Shown one piece after another: positions 11,401-20,440 of a stretch of 30,810 nucleotides of DNA. Source of the stretch: Ophioceras dolichostomum (lineage: Eukaryota > Ascomycota > Sordariomycetes > Magnaporthales > Ophioceraceae); contig PYST01000416.1 in assembly GCA_003049485.1 (NCBI GenBank), forward strand, positions 1-30,810, written 5' to 3'. The first letter of the stretch is position 1, and each line of letters starts with the position of its first letter. The notes below the pieces were generated by a model. That model searched no databases. It saw only the letters and a program-made list of their open reading frames with translations, and was not told the origin of the DNA. The translations under genes were made by a program, and so were the position numbers.

Positions 11401-11524
11401 ACTTAGCTAGTGTCGGGCTCGTCGAGTTGCTCCGCTCCTTGCTGAGCTCTACGACTGCTACCTCCCTATCAAGGGGCTTGATGGTGTCGGTCGAGGTTGA
11501 CAATGGCCTGCTGTCTTCAGCCAT
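8484..11524 (-). CDS. OPT-family oligopeptide transporter
   Basis: A plasma-membrane proton-coupled importer of small peptides or related metal/glutathione compounds, by family. Seven exons: 11524-11257, 11149-10632, 10560-10370, 10262-9997, 9896-9193, 9076-8683 and 8548-8484. They total 2406 nt (801 aa), typical of fungal OPTs. All junctions keep frame and rebuild family motifs: TYFLGLGISVFGSALATIF, NPHPFNSKEH, FDWQYIG, NAFIGYILCMVLF, GTNIWSGHSIQSFNSN followed by AIAFGALSQYMF, and a C-terminal WGNNYQEGNYDFC. Many hydrophobic segments (roughly 14-16) follow an acidic 75-residue cytosolic N-terminus. Most introns are 71-134 nt; one acceptor is AAG (before 10560) and one donor is GTCGGT (after 9193). 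The last coding exon is only 65 nt and is easily missed. Substrate is not determined. Confidence 0.95.
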
Positions 11525-13756
11525 GGCGAGGTGGTGATGTACGGGGGCACAGGTTCCAGGTTCCGCAGCTCAATGTGCGAAGTCTCCCGCAAGTGAGTTG
11601 TTGTTTAAAGCCGCATGGAGAATGCAAGATGAAATCAGGACGACCAAAAATGGCGGAGAAGAACCAGCACGCAACGAAGAAAGTTTAACGACCTAGCTCA
11701 GCCTAGACCACCCACGCAGGCAAAGGAGCAGATACGGGAGCCAAAAACAATGCTGGCCAAGAGCTGCATTTGACTCAAATCGGGTGGCCGCTTTGGTCTG
11801 TCTCTTTCTCGGCATTCGCCCGAACCCGGGGGCGACACGGCTTCCGTGATGGGATCCATGATGGGATCCATCCCAAGAGCCTCAACGGTCCGCTGTAACC
11901 GGTGCACTTCCTGGAGATTCTGAATGGCCAAAACCGCATCGCAGTCGGTATCGGGGGATGATCGGAATCGGCACAGCAGCGCCGGCAAAGCCTCAGTATT
12001 GGACTCTCACGGATGGTTGCTTGTAAGCTGCAACTCATCCAAGAGGCAAAGACATCAGACGGGCCCAGCGGGTCGGCTAGAAAGCCTTGGCCGATTGTCA
12101 TGAAGAGGCTTAAGGGTTCAAGGGCTCCATCCTTCCCGGCATGTCACGCAACAGCCCGCAACAGCTGGAGAAGTGCTGGGCAGCCGGATCTCATGGGACC
12201 TCATGGGCCGACATCTCATGAGATGGCGGTCAGACCAATGTGACCCACTCGGCCACTCGGCCCCACGACGTCCGTTGGCGAAATGCCTGTCGTCCCGACG
12301 TTGCGAGTCAAGGTGAGGTGAAGTGAAATTGAGTGAGCCTAAGTGCGGGATTTTCTACAAGTTAGAGTTGAGAGTGAAAGTGGTCCCCCTCCTGAGCCCC
12401 TGTGACCGGCTCGACCAAAGTTGGAGCAGACAGCGAGAGCGAACGACTTGACCGTGAGTTGATATCTCGGCGAAGGGCGCTTAGTGGTGTGCCGGTTCGA
12501 AGGTTAACCTTAATGACGCGATAGAAGACTTGAAAAGACAAACCCTCCAGGGGAAAAAAAGTCACAACTTGCGGGGTTTGTGGTTGGTTGGAGGTTGGTA
12601 GGCCTCGTATCAAGAGATTTGCCGACATCTTGAAAAGGCCAGGCATGGCCTGGGTCATGGCCTTGGGTTCTGGCCATTGCCAGGAGCTGCAACTATCAAG
12701 TTGGCGCCTGCTTGTGGCCGCGGAGCAGGGAGCTAGGCCTCGTGGATTGGTGGCATAAGCCAGCCTAACGTCAACTTCATCATGAGAGTGATGAACGCGT
12801 GTTCTGTCTAGAGAAACAGTCAGGCCTTGTCCGGCAATGAGGAGATAGGATTGTTCAAACCGCCATGTGAAACCGAAACGCCATACATTCTCAGAGAGAG
12901 ATGGAGAGAGGATCCTTGGACTTGGACCTGGATGAGTTTGATGCGTTCGGCTTCCCGTACAAGGGGGGGGGGGGAGGGATAATTCTCCGGGCGGCGCTTG
13001 CCCACCTCCATTCCCAGCCAACCCACTTCCTCCAGCCAGGCCAACCTTCTGTCATCTTTGACAGTTTATTCGCCCAGAGGCCTCATTCTTGTTCTTCAGA
13101 TCCGCTGAACTAGGAAAGTCTTGCGGGTTCGCATGGACCCTGCTGTGCCCGGCCCGGTAGCACATCGAGCGGGGAATTGAGTTTCGCTTCTAGTGGTGGC
13201 CGGTCGCAAGCGGGGATCCAAGACCTTGGGGGTCGAATGCCTACCTACCTGGAGGTAAGTAGGTTGGGATTTCGAGAGAAAGGGAGCCCTGGATCTGTTG
13301 GGTAAGGGAGAAGTGAAATCCGTTGACGGTCAAGGCGGCAAGCCCCATATCGGAGATTTGTCAACCTATGGCATGTGCGGGGGAATTTTAGAATCACTTG
13401 ATCATCGTTTGAAGTGAGCTCGGAAGGTTAGCGAAGGACGGAGGGGTGCGTAGGAGGATAGGTAGCCAATCCAAGGCCAATATGTCTTGGCATCCCCGGA
13501 TCCCTACCGAACAATCGACATCAGACTCACCTCTTAATGTTTGACGACTGGCGGCAAACACTCACGTCATGATCCTCGTCCGTTTTCCCTACCGGCCTCG
13601 TCCAGCTTGACTCCGATCTGGCCATTCTTAGTGGTATAAGAGCCCCGTCTGAAGGTTTAGTAATGATGCCACCACGTAAAGTCGAAAAGTACGAGAGCCT
13701 CGAGGCTATCGGTATCCAGATGCCCTCCCTTCCATATTCTCGAAACACCTTCCGGC

Positions 13757-13789
13757 TTGGAAAATGTTGGAAAATGTTGGAAAATGTTG
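13757..13789. repeat. Three-copy 10-bp tandem repeat (TTGGAAAATG)
   Basis: Three perfect copies of TTGGAAAATG followed by TTG. It is a small minisatellite in non-coding sequence; no function is implied. It could serve as a length marker between strains. Confidence 0.9.
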
Positions 13790-14317
13790 TCACGTTCTCT
13801 CACCAGCCGAGCATCGAGTACTCACAATACCTTGCCCAGTCGGCTGTAGAGACGGACACAGACAACCTCTTTGAAAAGGCCGAGTTCCACTTTCTCAACT
13901 AGTCTCAGAGCACAGCAGAGCGCAGCACATCAAAACTTCCCCAGATGTCTTGGCATCGCCTTAGACTGCGCGTTCTCCACCATGTATGAAGCCCACGGAG
14001 GAAAACATACTGTGCTCTCTGGATAGGTAGTTGGCGATAGGTATGTTGTCGGCCGCTGACCTATCAAGGAGTTCGGAATGAGGGAACGATCTCGGGTGAA
14101 GTGGTGGGTGTGACACCTTCTCTCCACGTCTGTCTGGAGGTCTAGAGTGCGGAGCCGATGTAGGAGACTGCAGCTGCATGAATGTGTCCATCTTCGGAAC
14201 CTCCCGTGGTTGAGCTGACGCGTCGAGATGCGTTCTTCCGGCCACTAGCCATCGGAACGCCCGGTCGAGGCCCGGCTTTTGACCTGTAGCTTCCATCCAG
14301 GTGCCAAGGTAGGAACC

Positions 14318-14335
14318 TAGGTAGGTAGGTAGGTA
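14318..14335. repeat. TAGG tetranucleotide tract
   Basis: Four TAGG copies plus TA, directly after CC to form CCTAGGTAGG. Related CCTAGGT or GGTAGGTA strings occur near 416, 13240-13265, 14545, 14690 and 27800, always outside coding exons. This looks like a dispersed low-complexity motif of the genome and not a telomere repeat (TTAGGG is absent). Confidence 0.8.
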
Positions 14336-14736
14336 CTTATCTAAGGTACGCAGGTGGCGACATGTGTGGGGGATTCCACCACCTTCAGAAGAGACCCGCC
14401 GAGGGGAGAAGAGTCGAAAGTGCTCACGCCAGAGACGTCTAATATGGTACGCGCATCTTCAAGATCTGGGGTACCAGGGGTGAATTTGAAATTGCGTTGA
14501 ATTTTGGATCAACCGTGACTGTCCAGACCCAGCCAACCTTTTGGGTTAGGTAGGGCTAAGTACGCAGTCCTGCACCACGGTATGGAATAGTCGATGACCG
14601 ATCTTGCTGCCGGATAATCTAAACCATTACCTAGACATGTTGAGTATATCTACTCGTCGAGTTGCGAGTGAGGTAGGGTAAGGAGATACTAGGTAGTGGA
14701 CACCAAGGTAGGAAGGCTCGGTCGGGTTGGACGGTC

Positions 14737-16451
14737 TCAATCATGCCTAAACGCACGCATCACAGCAAGGTTGACCGGTGCGGATGGGAGGACATCGTTG
14801 TGGCCTGGGGAGATGGTGATCGACCATACTTGTTAGCGGCGAGAGGTTCACCCCTTTTGATATTTGGGAATGGCTTACCTCCGCGACGGACTAGCTCTTG
14901 TCTGATCAGAATGTTGCCGTCGGTCCAAGTAGCCACGAACGCATTTTTGCCCCTCCCAACTGTCCGCTCGTCCTTCATCTCCAAAAGGGACGGCTCGCTC
15001 AGCTCCTCGGTCGCGAGGCCCCGCACAGCCGCGGCAAAGAGCTTGTCGTCCTCGTGGCACGGTATGTCCCAGTCATTGAAGGCATGGACAAGGAAGATCC
15101 GGAGTCTGCCGCCCCGAATCTTGACCAAACGCGTCATCTCAGCTAAGCGGTCCGTCGACCGCCACTTGTCGACGACGAGCGTCAAGAACCAGCGAAGCAG
15201 CGGCGGGCATAGCACTAGAGGCCTAAGCACTGGGATGTAACCGGCAATGGCATACCCACTGAGCATAGTGGGAAGGCTGCTGAAGCCGGCGACCAGCACG
15301 ATACCGGCGAAGTCGATTCCCTTGGAGGCGCAGCGCTCAGCTACGGCGGATGTGGCGGCAGTCCCCAGGCTGTGGCCGACAATCACGATGCGAGACGGTG
15401 GAATCTCCAAGTCGTTCAAAACAAAGTCGACGAGGGCCATGGCGTCCACAATCATGCCATCTTCCGTGGGGCTGCCGCTGCTGCGGCCAAACCCACGATA
15501 GTCGATGGTGATTAGGTGCGTGGACGGCGAGCCATCTGTGATGGCGTGATAGTGCGCCGGGCGGGTGCCCTGGGCGACATGACCTGCATTCTACCGTACA
15601 CGAGGTTTGTATCAGCACACATCTGCTCGCAACAACACTCGCTTTCCTTTGCAACGGCTGCCGGTCGCGAAGATATGCCGCTGCGGCATTAGCTCATCAG
15701 CTCTTACACCGTGAACTGCGGCCGTGCGTTGTGTCGGATGTTTTGTTAGCGGTAGTGCTAGTGGAGTGCTAGAATGCATGCCAGGGAGTCCAGTCGAGGA
15801 AGGGCACAGAGAGACTGGAAACCACGGACAAGGCCGCATGCAACACTCGTGGACGTACATGAAATAACGAGACGGGAGTCCGGGTCCTCTCTGAGGATCT
15901 TGCAGGCTTCGGTTTCGGCCAAGTCCTCATTATGTGCCACTGATTTCCGCTGAAGCAGCTCCTCATACTTGGCATACACAGCTAGGGGTAGCACGTGCCA
16001 TCCAAATAGCGTCTCTCCATCACGGGTCTTTAGGAGGAAGGGGGTAACTTGGTTTCCTAGAGAGGGGAAAGACAATAACAGCCTTTAGCACCTCGCCCGA
16101 AGTCAGGCAACCAATGCGGCGGTTGGGGGTGAAGTTGAGAAAGACCTTACTCGCAAAACCCCATCGCTCAGGTTCGTCGATATTGGTGAAAAGGAGCGTA
16201 TGTACACGGTGTGCGTACACCGCGCTACACACCCACCCGAGGGATTAACACGAATCATCAGTCTCAGTCAACCTTTCAGTCACCCTCACAATACAGCACG
16301 ATGCCTAGGCCGACACAATAGGATGGAGGACGAGAACGCACTTTCTCTGCAGGGAAGGAAGACTAAGGAGGAGGAGGAGTCCAGCGTAGATGCAGAGTGG
16401 GACAGCGACGAGGACGATCGCCAACCACCAGAGGTCTGGTCGGCCAGACAT
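14737..16451 (-). CDS. Membrane-anchored alpha/beta hydrolase, ABHD12/ABHD13-like
   Basis: A serine hydrolase (lipase/acyl-protein or lysophospholipid type by family) held to a membrane by one N-terminal segment. Six exons: 16451-16342, 16224-16151, 16056-15859, 15715-15708, 15590-14879 and 14804-14737, giving 389 aa. Seen: a hydrophobic anchor (about 8-31, WWLAIVLVAVPLCIYAGLLL), the family's YAHRVHTLLF...PERWGFARNQVTPF stretch rebuilt across two introns, oxyanion-hole motif FHGNAGH (128-134), YRGFGRSSG, nucleophile GHSLG (Ser about 204), an acid in NDWD (303 or 305) and catalytic His in GGHND (369). The FHG of the oxyanion motif comes from an 8-nt micro-exon. The start at 16451 gives MSGRPDLWW; an in-frame ATG at 16538 is less likely. 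It is divergent from SWC3. Confidence 0.9.
15708..15715 (-). other. 8-nt micro-exon encoding Phe-His-Gly of the oxyanion hole
   Basis: On the minus strand the order is CCGCAG | TTCACGGT | GTAAGA. The previous exon ends in phase 1 with T (15859), so the join reads TTT CAC GGT, and the next exon starts in phase 0 with AAT GCA GGT CAT. The product FHG-NAGH is exactly the conserved motif expected here. Flanking introns are 143 nt (15716-15858, GTACGT donor, GCTAAC branch point at 15745-15750) and 117 nt (15591-15707, GCTGATA-like branch point at about 15610-15616). Skipping it would remove the motif and shift the frame. Confidence 0.85.
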
Positions 16452-17294
16452 CAAGGGGAGTCCGACTGGAATACAGAGAGGGGGATGGAGATATTGGGTA
16501 TTGCGAGAGCAACTAGACAAGAGAATAGAAGAGCACAAGCAGAAAAAGCAAGTGAAAGGGATTCTAGAGATTCATTAATGTAATCATGTAAAAACCTGGG
16601 GATTGGCGACCCCCAGTTCGAAAACAGGATGCCCTTCGTGAGATCATGACTCCATGAGGATCTTATTCATCAAAGCTGTCGTCAGATATGAGGTGGTGGT
16701 CGTTATCGTTCAGGCTGGCCCCGCTTCCCACCAGCTTGGGAAAAGCCAAGTGCGGCGCGTGCGCGCCAAATTAGGCTCTAGCGCCACAGCGCGGGTAGCA
16801 CCAAGGGACCAAGCCGTGAATACCAGATCGACGTCCTCAATTCACGCACGAATCACGACAACCTCACCTCACATACAGCAAGTTCCCCCTATCACCACAC
16901 GTATCGCAATCCAGAGGCTCGAATCGAGTCCATTCTACTCACCATATCGGAGGACCGCGAAGCTGCGCGCACAACTAACACCTGTTTCTGCACACCTGGC
17001 GCTTGGTCGACAGGCATTTCGTTTCTTCACATCGCTTCCTCGTGTCGCTCAGTCTAGCTAGCCTCGTCACCCGCTTCCTCCACGTCTATGAATCAGCCCA
17101 GTCAGTCCCAGACAAAGCCTTGCCTCAGCGTGCCTCGCATCACCTCGCTCCACCAACCTCGCCGAACACCTCTCCTCGGTATTTCCCACGTGCGCTCACC
17201 CGGTAGCGCAACCCTCGTCTGTGCACAACTGGAGACATTCGAATTCTGCCTCTGCTGAATCCATGGCCTACTGAGGCCCGATCCGGCCCACGCA
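16452..17294. promoter_or_regulatory. Divergent promoter between the ABHD-type gene and SWC3
   Basis: An 843 bp region between two outward-facing start codons. It contains no recognised gene. A small inverted repeat (CTGGGG...CCCCAG near 16601-16616) precedes a TTCGAAA string but does not fold as a tRNA. Two short upstream frames lie just before the SWC3 start (listed separately). Confidence 0.5.
17088..17258 (+). other. Upstream ORF in the SWC3 leader (56 codons plus stop)
   Basis: An ATG at 17088 opens a 56-codon frame that stops at 17256-17258, 36 nt before the SWC3 ATG. A second mini-frame (ATG GCC TAC TGA) lies at 17263-17274. If the transcript starts upstream of 17088, ribosomes would meet both before the main start. 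The transcription start is unknown, so this is a candidate only. Confidence 0.35.
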
Positions 17295-19616
17295 ATGGAA
17301 AGGAAGAGGAAGCTGCCGGCTCGGGCGGCCGCCAGAGTTGAGCAAGTTGCAAAGAAGAGGACGGCAACGCCCCCGGAGAACCGCTCGGCGACGCCTGCTC
17401 TAGCTCCCGCGACCCCCGTCGTGGAGGAGCCTCCCCCTCCCCCTCCTGTGCAGCCGCTGCCGAGATCGATCCAGCCGGGCAAGCCGTTGCCCATCGTCGA
17501 CGAACCCCAACCCGACGATCTGCCGAACAACGAGTATCAAACAGTGCTTGAAAGGTACGTACGATCAGCAAGGCTCCTTCCCTGCTGCTCGCTGCTGCTC
17601 ACCGATGCACCAATGCTTCATGCTCCCTACTTGTCGGTATACTCTGATGCCCCGGAGCTGACATATGGTCGTCTTCGTTTTCTGCCTAGTGGTGTTGCCG
17701 GCGAATCATTGCATAGGTCTCGTCAAAGATGGATTAGCGAGGTCATATTTGAAAAGTACTGGACGAAGCCAACCAAGCGCAAGGGCGTCGTGATAGAGGA
17801 GCCCAACAACCCGCCCAAGGACAGCATGAGCAAGCTTGGCGTTGTGACTGTCATCGTCGAACCGCATATTTTCGAGGCCACTATGTACGGTGTCAAGGAC
17901 CCGAAGCCACCACCTCCTCCCCCCGCGTCTGTACGCCCTGTCCTCCAGTACGGCCCTCCTAATGGGATCATGCCGCCGCCACCGCTTCCGACGTCGATCT
18001 CGACGCCTTCGACGCCCGTAGCGACACCCACAGACAACGCTCTTACAAACCCCGCGCCGCCATCGAGACCACCGTCGCAACCACAAGCTCCCCAACGGCC
18101 ATCCTCAGCTACTCCGACTCAGCAAGCATTCGATCCGCCCGCCGCCGTGCCCGGCGCGCAAAATCGACCACAGACAACGCCTCCCCCCCCCGCCGCGGCC
18201 GCCCCTACACAGCCCCCCGCTGCTGCACCGCCGTCCTTCCCCAGCCGACCTCCGCCCCCGCCATCGGCGACTCCTGGCGCCGTGAATCAAAACGGTGCCC
18301 CTTCACCGGCGGCCAGCGGCGAGGCTACTCCGCCAGCCGCCGGCACTGACCCCATAATCGTTCTTCTAGCTGAGAGGGCCTCGAATGACCCACACCTCCG
18401 CGACCTTATGAAGCGCGTGGCCGGTAGCAACGCCTCGCCCGCTGAGCTCGCACATTTTCAGACAATCATAGATGATCTTACGGCTGAAACCAAGCGCAAG
18501 GGCTCCGCGCAGGGTCCTTCCGCCGACCGGCTGCTCGTCGGAGGGAAGACTGTTCGCTACTTCGCCGACGAGGTCCGGGCAATCCTGGACATCGTGCTGG
18601 CCTCGAACCCGCTGCAAACCTCGGCCAGCCTCCGGCCCCCGGACGGGAGCGACCCGCTTGTGGTGCTGCTGGTGAAGGCCGCTTTAGACGACTCCAAGAC
18701 TAGAGAAATCGTCCGCCGAATTGCTAAGAACCGGCCTCAGTTTTCTGACGCTCAAGACCTGAAAGCAATTCTCGACAAGCTTTCCCCGCTTGCGGCGAAG
18801 GAGCTGGAGATGCAAAGAAAAGCGTCGGGCCAGGGCAGCGTTGCTCCCTCGCCAAACCCCGGCTCAACGGCGAAAACGAACGGGGCTGTCTCCAATGGCA
18901 TGAGCCAGAGCGCTACTCAACATCAGGTGCAGCCTGCCGCCCAGCCGGCGCTCAGGTCCAAGGGCCCACCTCCCGCCCCGAAGCCAGACTACTCTGCCGC
19001 GGTATTCGAGTTCGCCGGCGGCACGGGCGACCGGTATCTGTTCCCCAAGTTCAGCATCCTGGAATTCATACCCAACCCCGCGGGTACCAACCAGCAGCTC
19101 CTCGCATCGTTCATCGTCGTGCGCAAGGGTAGCACGACTGAGTACGGTGGTGACCCAGACCAGGACTACTGGCAGCCCGTCACGATCCGACTGCAGTCCA
19201 CCTCCCAGCGCCTGCTGGAGAGCCTGACGCGGATCGTGGCGAGCCCGGAGGAGGTCAGGAGGTACATGAACGACGTCATGGACAACATGACGCGCGCCGA
19301 GTACGTGCTCCTCGCGATGCGACTGCCCCGGTCCAACCCCGGTGGAGACGACGGAAAAGAGGCCGGCGAGGATGCCAACTGGCTAGGAAGCGGCCCATCC
19401 GCGTCCAAAACACACGATGTGGAGATGACGACACAGGCACCACCGCCGCACCACGAAGGGGTGCTCTGGACGGCGAAGGCTGCTGGATCCTCCTCCGCCG
19501 TCGCTCCGGCGGGGTCCGTGAGGCCTGCGAACAGGAACGCGCCGCCGGTCTCTGAGGATGAGCAGTATCAGAAGTTTATCTCCTCGGTGACTCCCTCGAA
19601 GGCTGATGACGCGTGA
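17295..19616 (+). CDS. SWC3: SWR1 chromatin-remodelling complex subunit Swc3
   Basis: Swc3 is a nuclear subunit of SWR1, which exchanges H2A for H2A.Z. Exons 17295-17554 and 17690-19616 give 728 aa. The 135-nt intron (GTACGT...CCTAG) splits a Ser codon and rebuilds YQTVLESGVAGESLHRSRQRW, followed by the family's IFEKYWTKPTKRKGV, NPPKDSMSKLG and VIVEPHIFEATMYGVKD (about 100-205). Order: a basic N-terminus with a likely nuclear signal (MERKRK), a Pro-rich linker, the Swc3 core, a long Pro/Ala-rich linker (about 210-340), two similar helical modules (about 345-485) and a C-terminal domain with YLFPKFSILEFIP and DYWQPVTIRLQ (about 575-650). The tail is longer and more proline-rich than in yeast. 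Because the intron has no stop and keeps frame, an unspliced frame of 773 codons looks intact, but it interrupts the conserved core. Confidence 0.88.
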   Translation: MERKRKLPARAAARVEQVAKKRTATPPENRSATPALAPATPVVEEPPPPPPVQPLPRSIQPGKPLPIVDEPQPDDLPNNEYQTVLERYVRSARLLPCCSLLLTDAPMLHAPYLSVYSDAPELTYGRLRFLPSGVAGESLHRSRQRWISEVIFEKYWTKPTKRKGVVIEEPNNPPKDSMSKLGVVTVIVEPHIFEATMYGVKDPKPPPPPPASVRPVLQYGPPNGIMPPPPLPTSISTPSTPVATPTDNALTNPAPPSRPPSQPQAPQRPSSATPTQQAFDPPAAVPGAQNRPQTTPPPPAAAAPTQPPAAAPPSFPSRPPPPPSATPGAVNQNGAPSPAASGEATPPAAGTDPIIVLLAERASNDPHLRDLMKRVAGSNASPAELAHFQTIIDDLTAETKRKGSAQGPSADRLLVGGKTVRYFADEVRAILDIVLASNPLQTSASLRPPDGSDPLVVLLVKAALDDSKTREIVRRIAKNRPQFSDAQDLKAILDKLSPLAAKELEMQRKASGQGSVAPSPNPGSTAKTNGAVSNGMSQSATQHQVQPAAQPALRSKGPPPAPKPDYSAAVFEFAGGTGDRYLFPKFSILEFIPNPAGTNQQLLASFIVVRKGSTTEYGGDPDQDYWQPVTIRLQSTSQRLLESLTRIVASPEEVRRYMNDVMDNMTRAEYVLLAMRLPRSNPGGDDGKEAGEDANWLGSGPSASKTHDVEMTTQAPPPHHEGVLWTAKAAGSSSAVAPAGSVRPANRNAPPVSEDEQYQKFISSVTPSKADDA

Positions 19617-20440
19617 ACTGACTGGGATCTACATTGTCTACATTTAGTTGTTCTATGCGGTGTTTTTGCGGGCGGGCGGCTGGTTCTCATGTATTGCTTT
19701 TTCTTCTTCTTTTTTCTTCATATTTCATTTCTTCACGTCATTCTTTACCTTTTACTCAATATTCTATTTCTTCATCCCCTCATTTTCTCTATCTCCCTAT
19801 TTTTTCGTCTCTTGTTGGTTGCAACGGACAGGCTGGCGTGCAGAACGGCGATGCGAGACTCCGAGTTGTTTACTGTTCACTTCCATTTACACCGTTGATA
19901 TTCCTTTTCCCCAAGTTGGTCCCGATGTGGGAGTTAGGCATAGCAGGAGATAGCTTTGGTCTGTCTCCAGCGCCGAATGCGTTCAGTCGAGCGGCAATGT
20001 ATACTGTAGAAGCCTAATCGCATAGATGCTTTCCGTTCAGAGCGACGATTCAGTGGTCTCGTTTCAGCCGTGTTCTGTGGCTTCAGCCACACAGTGCCAG
20101 AATTACGAGAACGTGACGCACCAAACCCCACATCCGCAGCACTGGGGGAACAGGCATCCCCTCAGCAGCTAACATTCAGCACTGGCCAGGGCTGAGTTGG
20201 TGGTGCCGCATGAACTGAAAGGAGCACAGTCGATCCTCCAGAGCTCTGTCATTCAACCTCATCAGGCTCTAACTCACGTTACTCCCCGCACGCCGTGTTG
20301 GTTTCCACGATGATTACCAGCATGGGTGAGGAATCAGATGGTCAGCTCCAAAACTGAGGAATTTCTCGGTGTCTCTCCCTCAGGAGACTTTACTACCCAT
20401 AAACAGGTCACCTCAGATATTCTAGACCGCCACGGAGACA
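19617..20440. other. Intergenic region between SWC3 and RTC5
   Basis: It starts with a T/C-rich stretch (about 19680-19810) typical of a fungal 3' UTR or polyadenylation area; the hydrophobic peptides read from it are translation artefacts of TTC/TTT runs. The right half is the RTC5 promoter and leader and includes a 15-codon upstream frame at 20310-20357. No other gene is seen. Confidence 0.55.

Larger units (their letters stand above)
11525..14736. other. Gene-poor 3.2 kb region with short tandem repeats
   Basis: The left edge should hold the OPT promoter and leader; the right edge is the 3' flank of the ABHD-type gene. I found no exon chain with a recognisable protein. Seen: a duplicated GATGGGATCCAT unit near 11845-11870, a 9-bp CACTCGGCC doublet near 12244-12260, a run of 12 G at 12963-12974, a 10-bp triple repeat at 13757-13789 and a TAGG tract at 14318-14335. 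The region shows no terminal inverted repeats that I could pair by eye. A lineage-specific or non-coding gene cannot be excluded. Confidence 0.5.

Noticed and set aside
12362..13021. Minus-strand open frame of 219 codons in the gene desert
   Set aside because: No recognisable motif, low-complexity Pro/Ser start, crosses the poly-G run, and no splice partner found. It remains only a weak candidate.
16598..16635. tRNA-like string with an inverted repeat followed by TTCGAAA
   Set aside because: No acceptor stem, D arm or anticodon arm can be built around it and the B-box match is partial.
19689..19953. Hydrophobic plus-strand frames resembling membrane segments
   Set aside because: They arise from TTC/TTT-rich 3' UTR sequence after the SWC3 stop and carry no conserved pattern.
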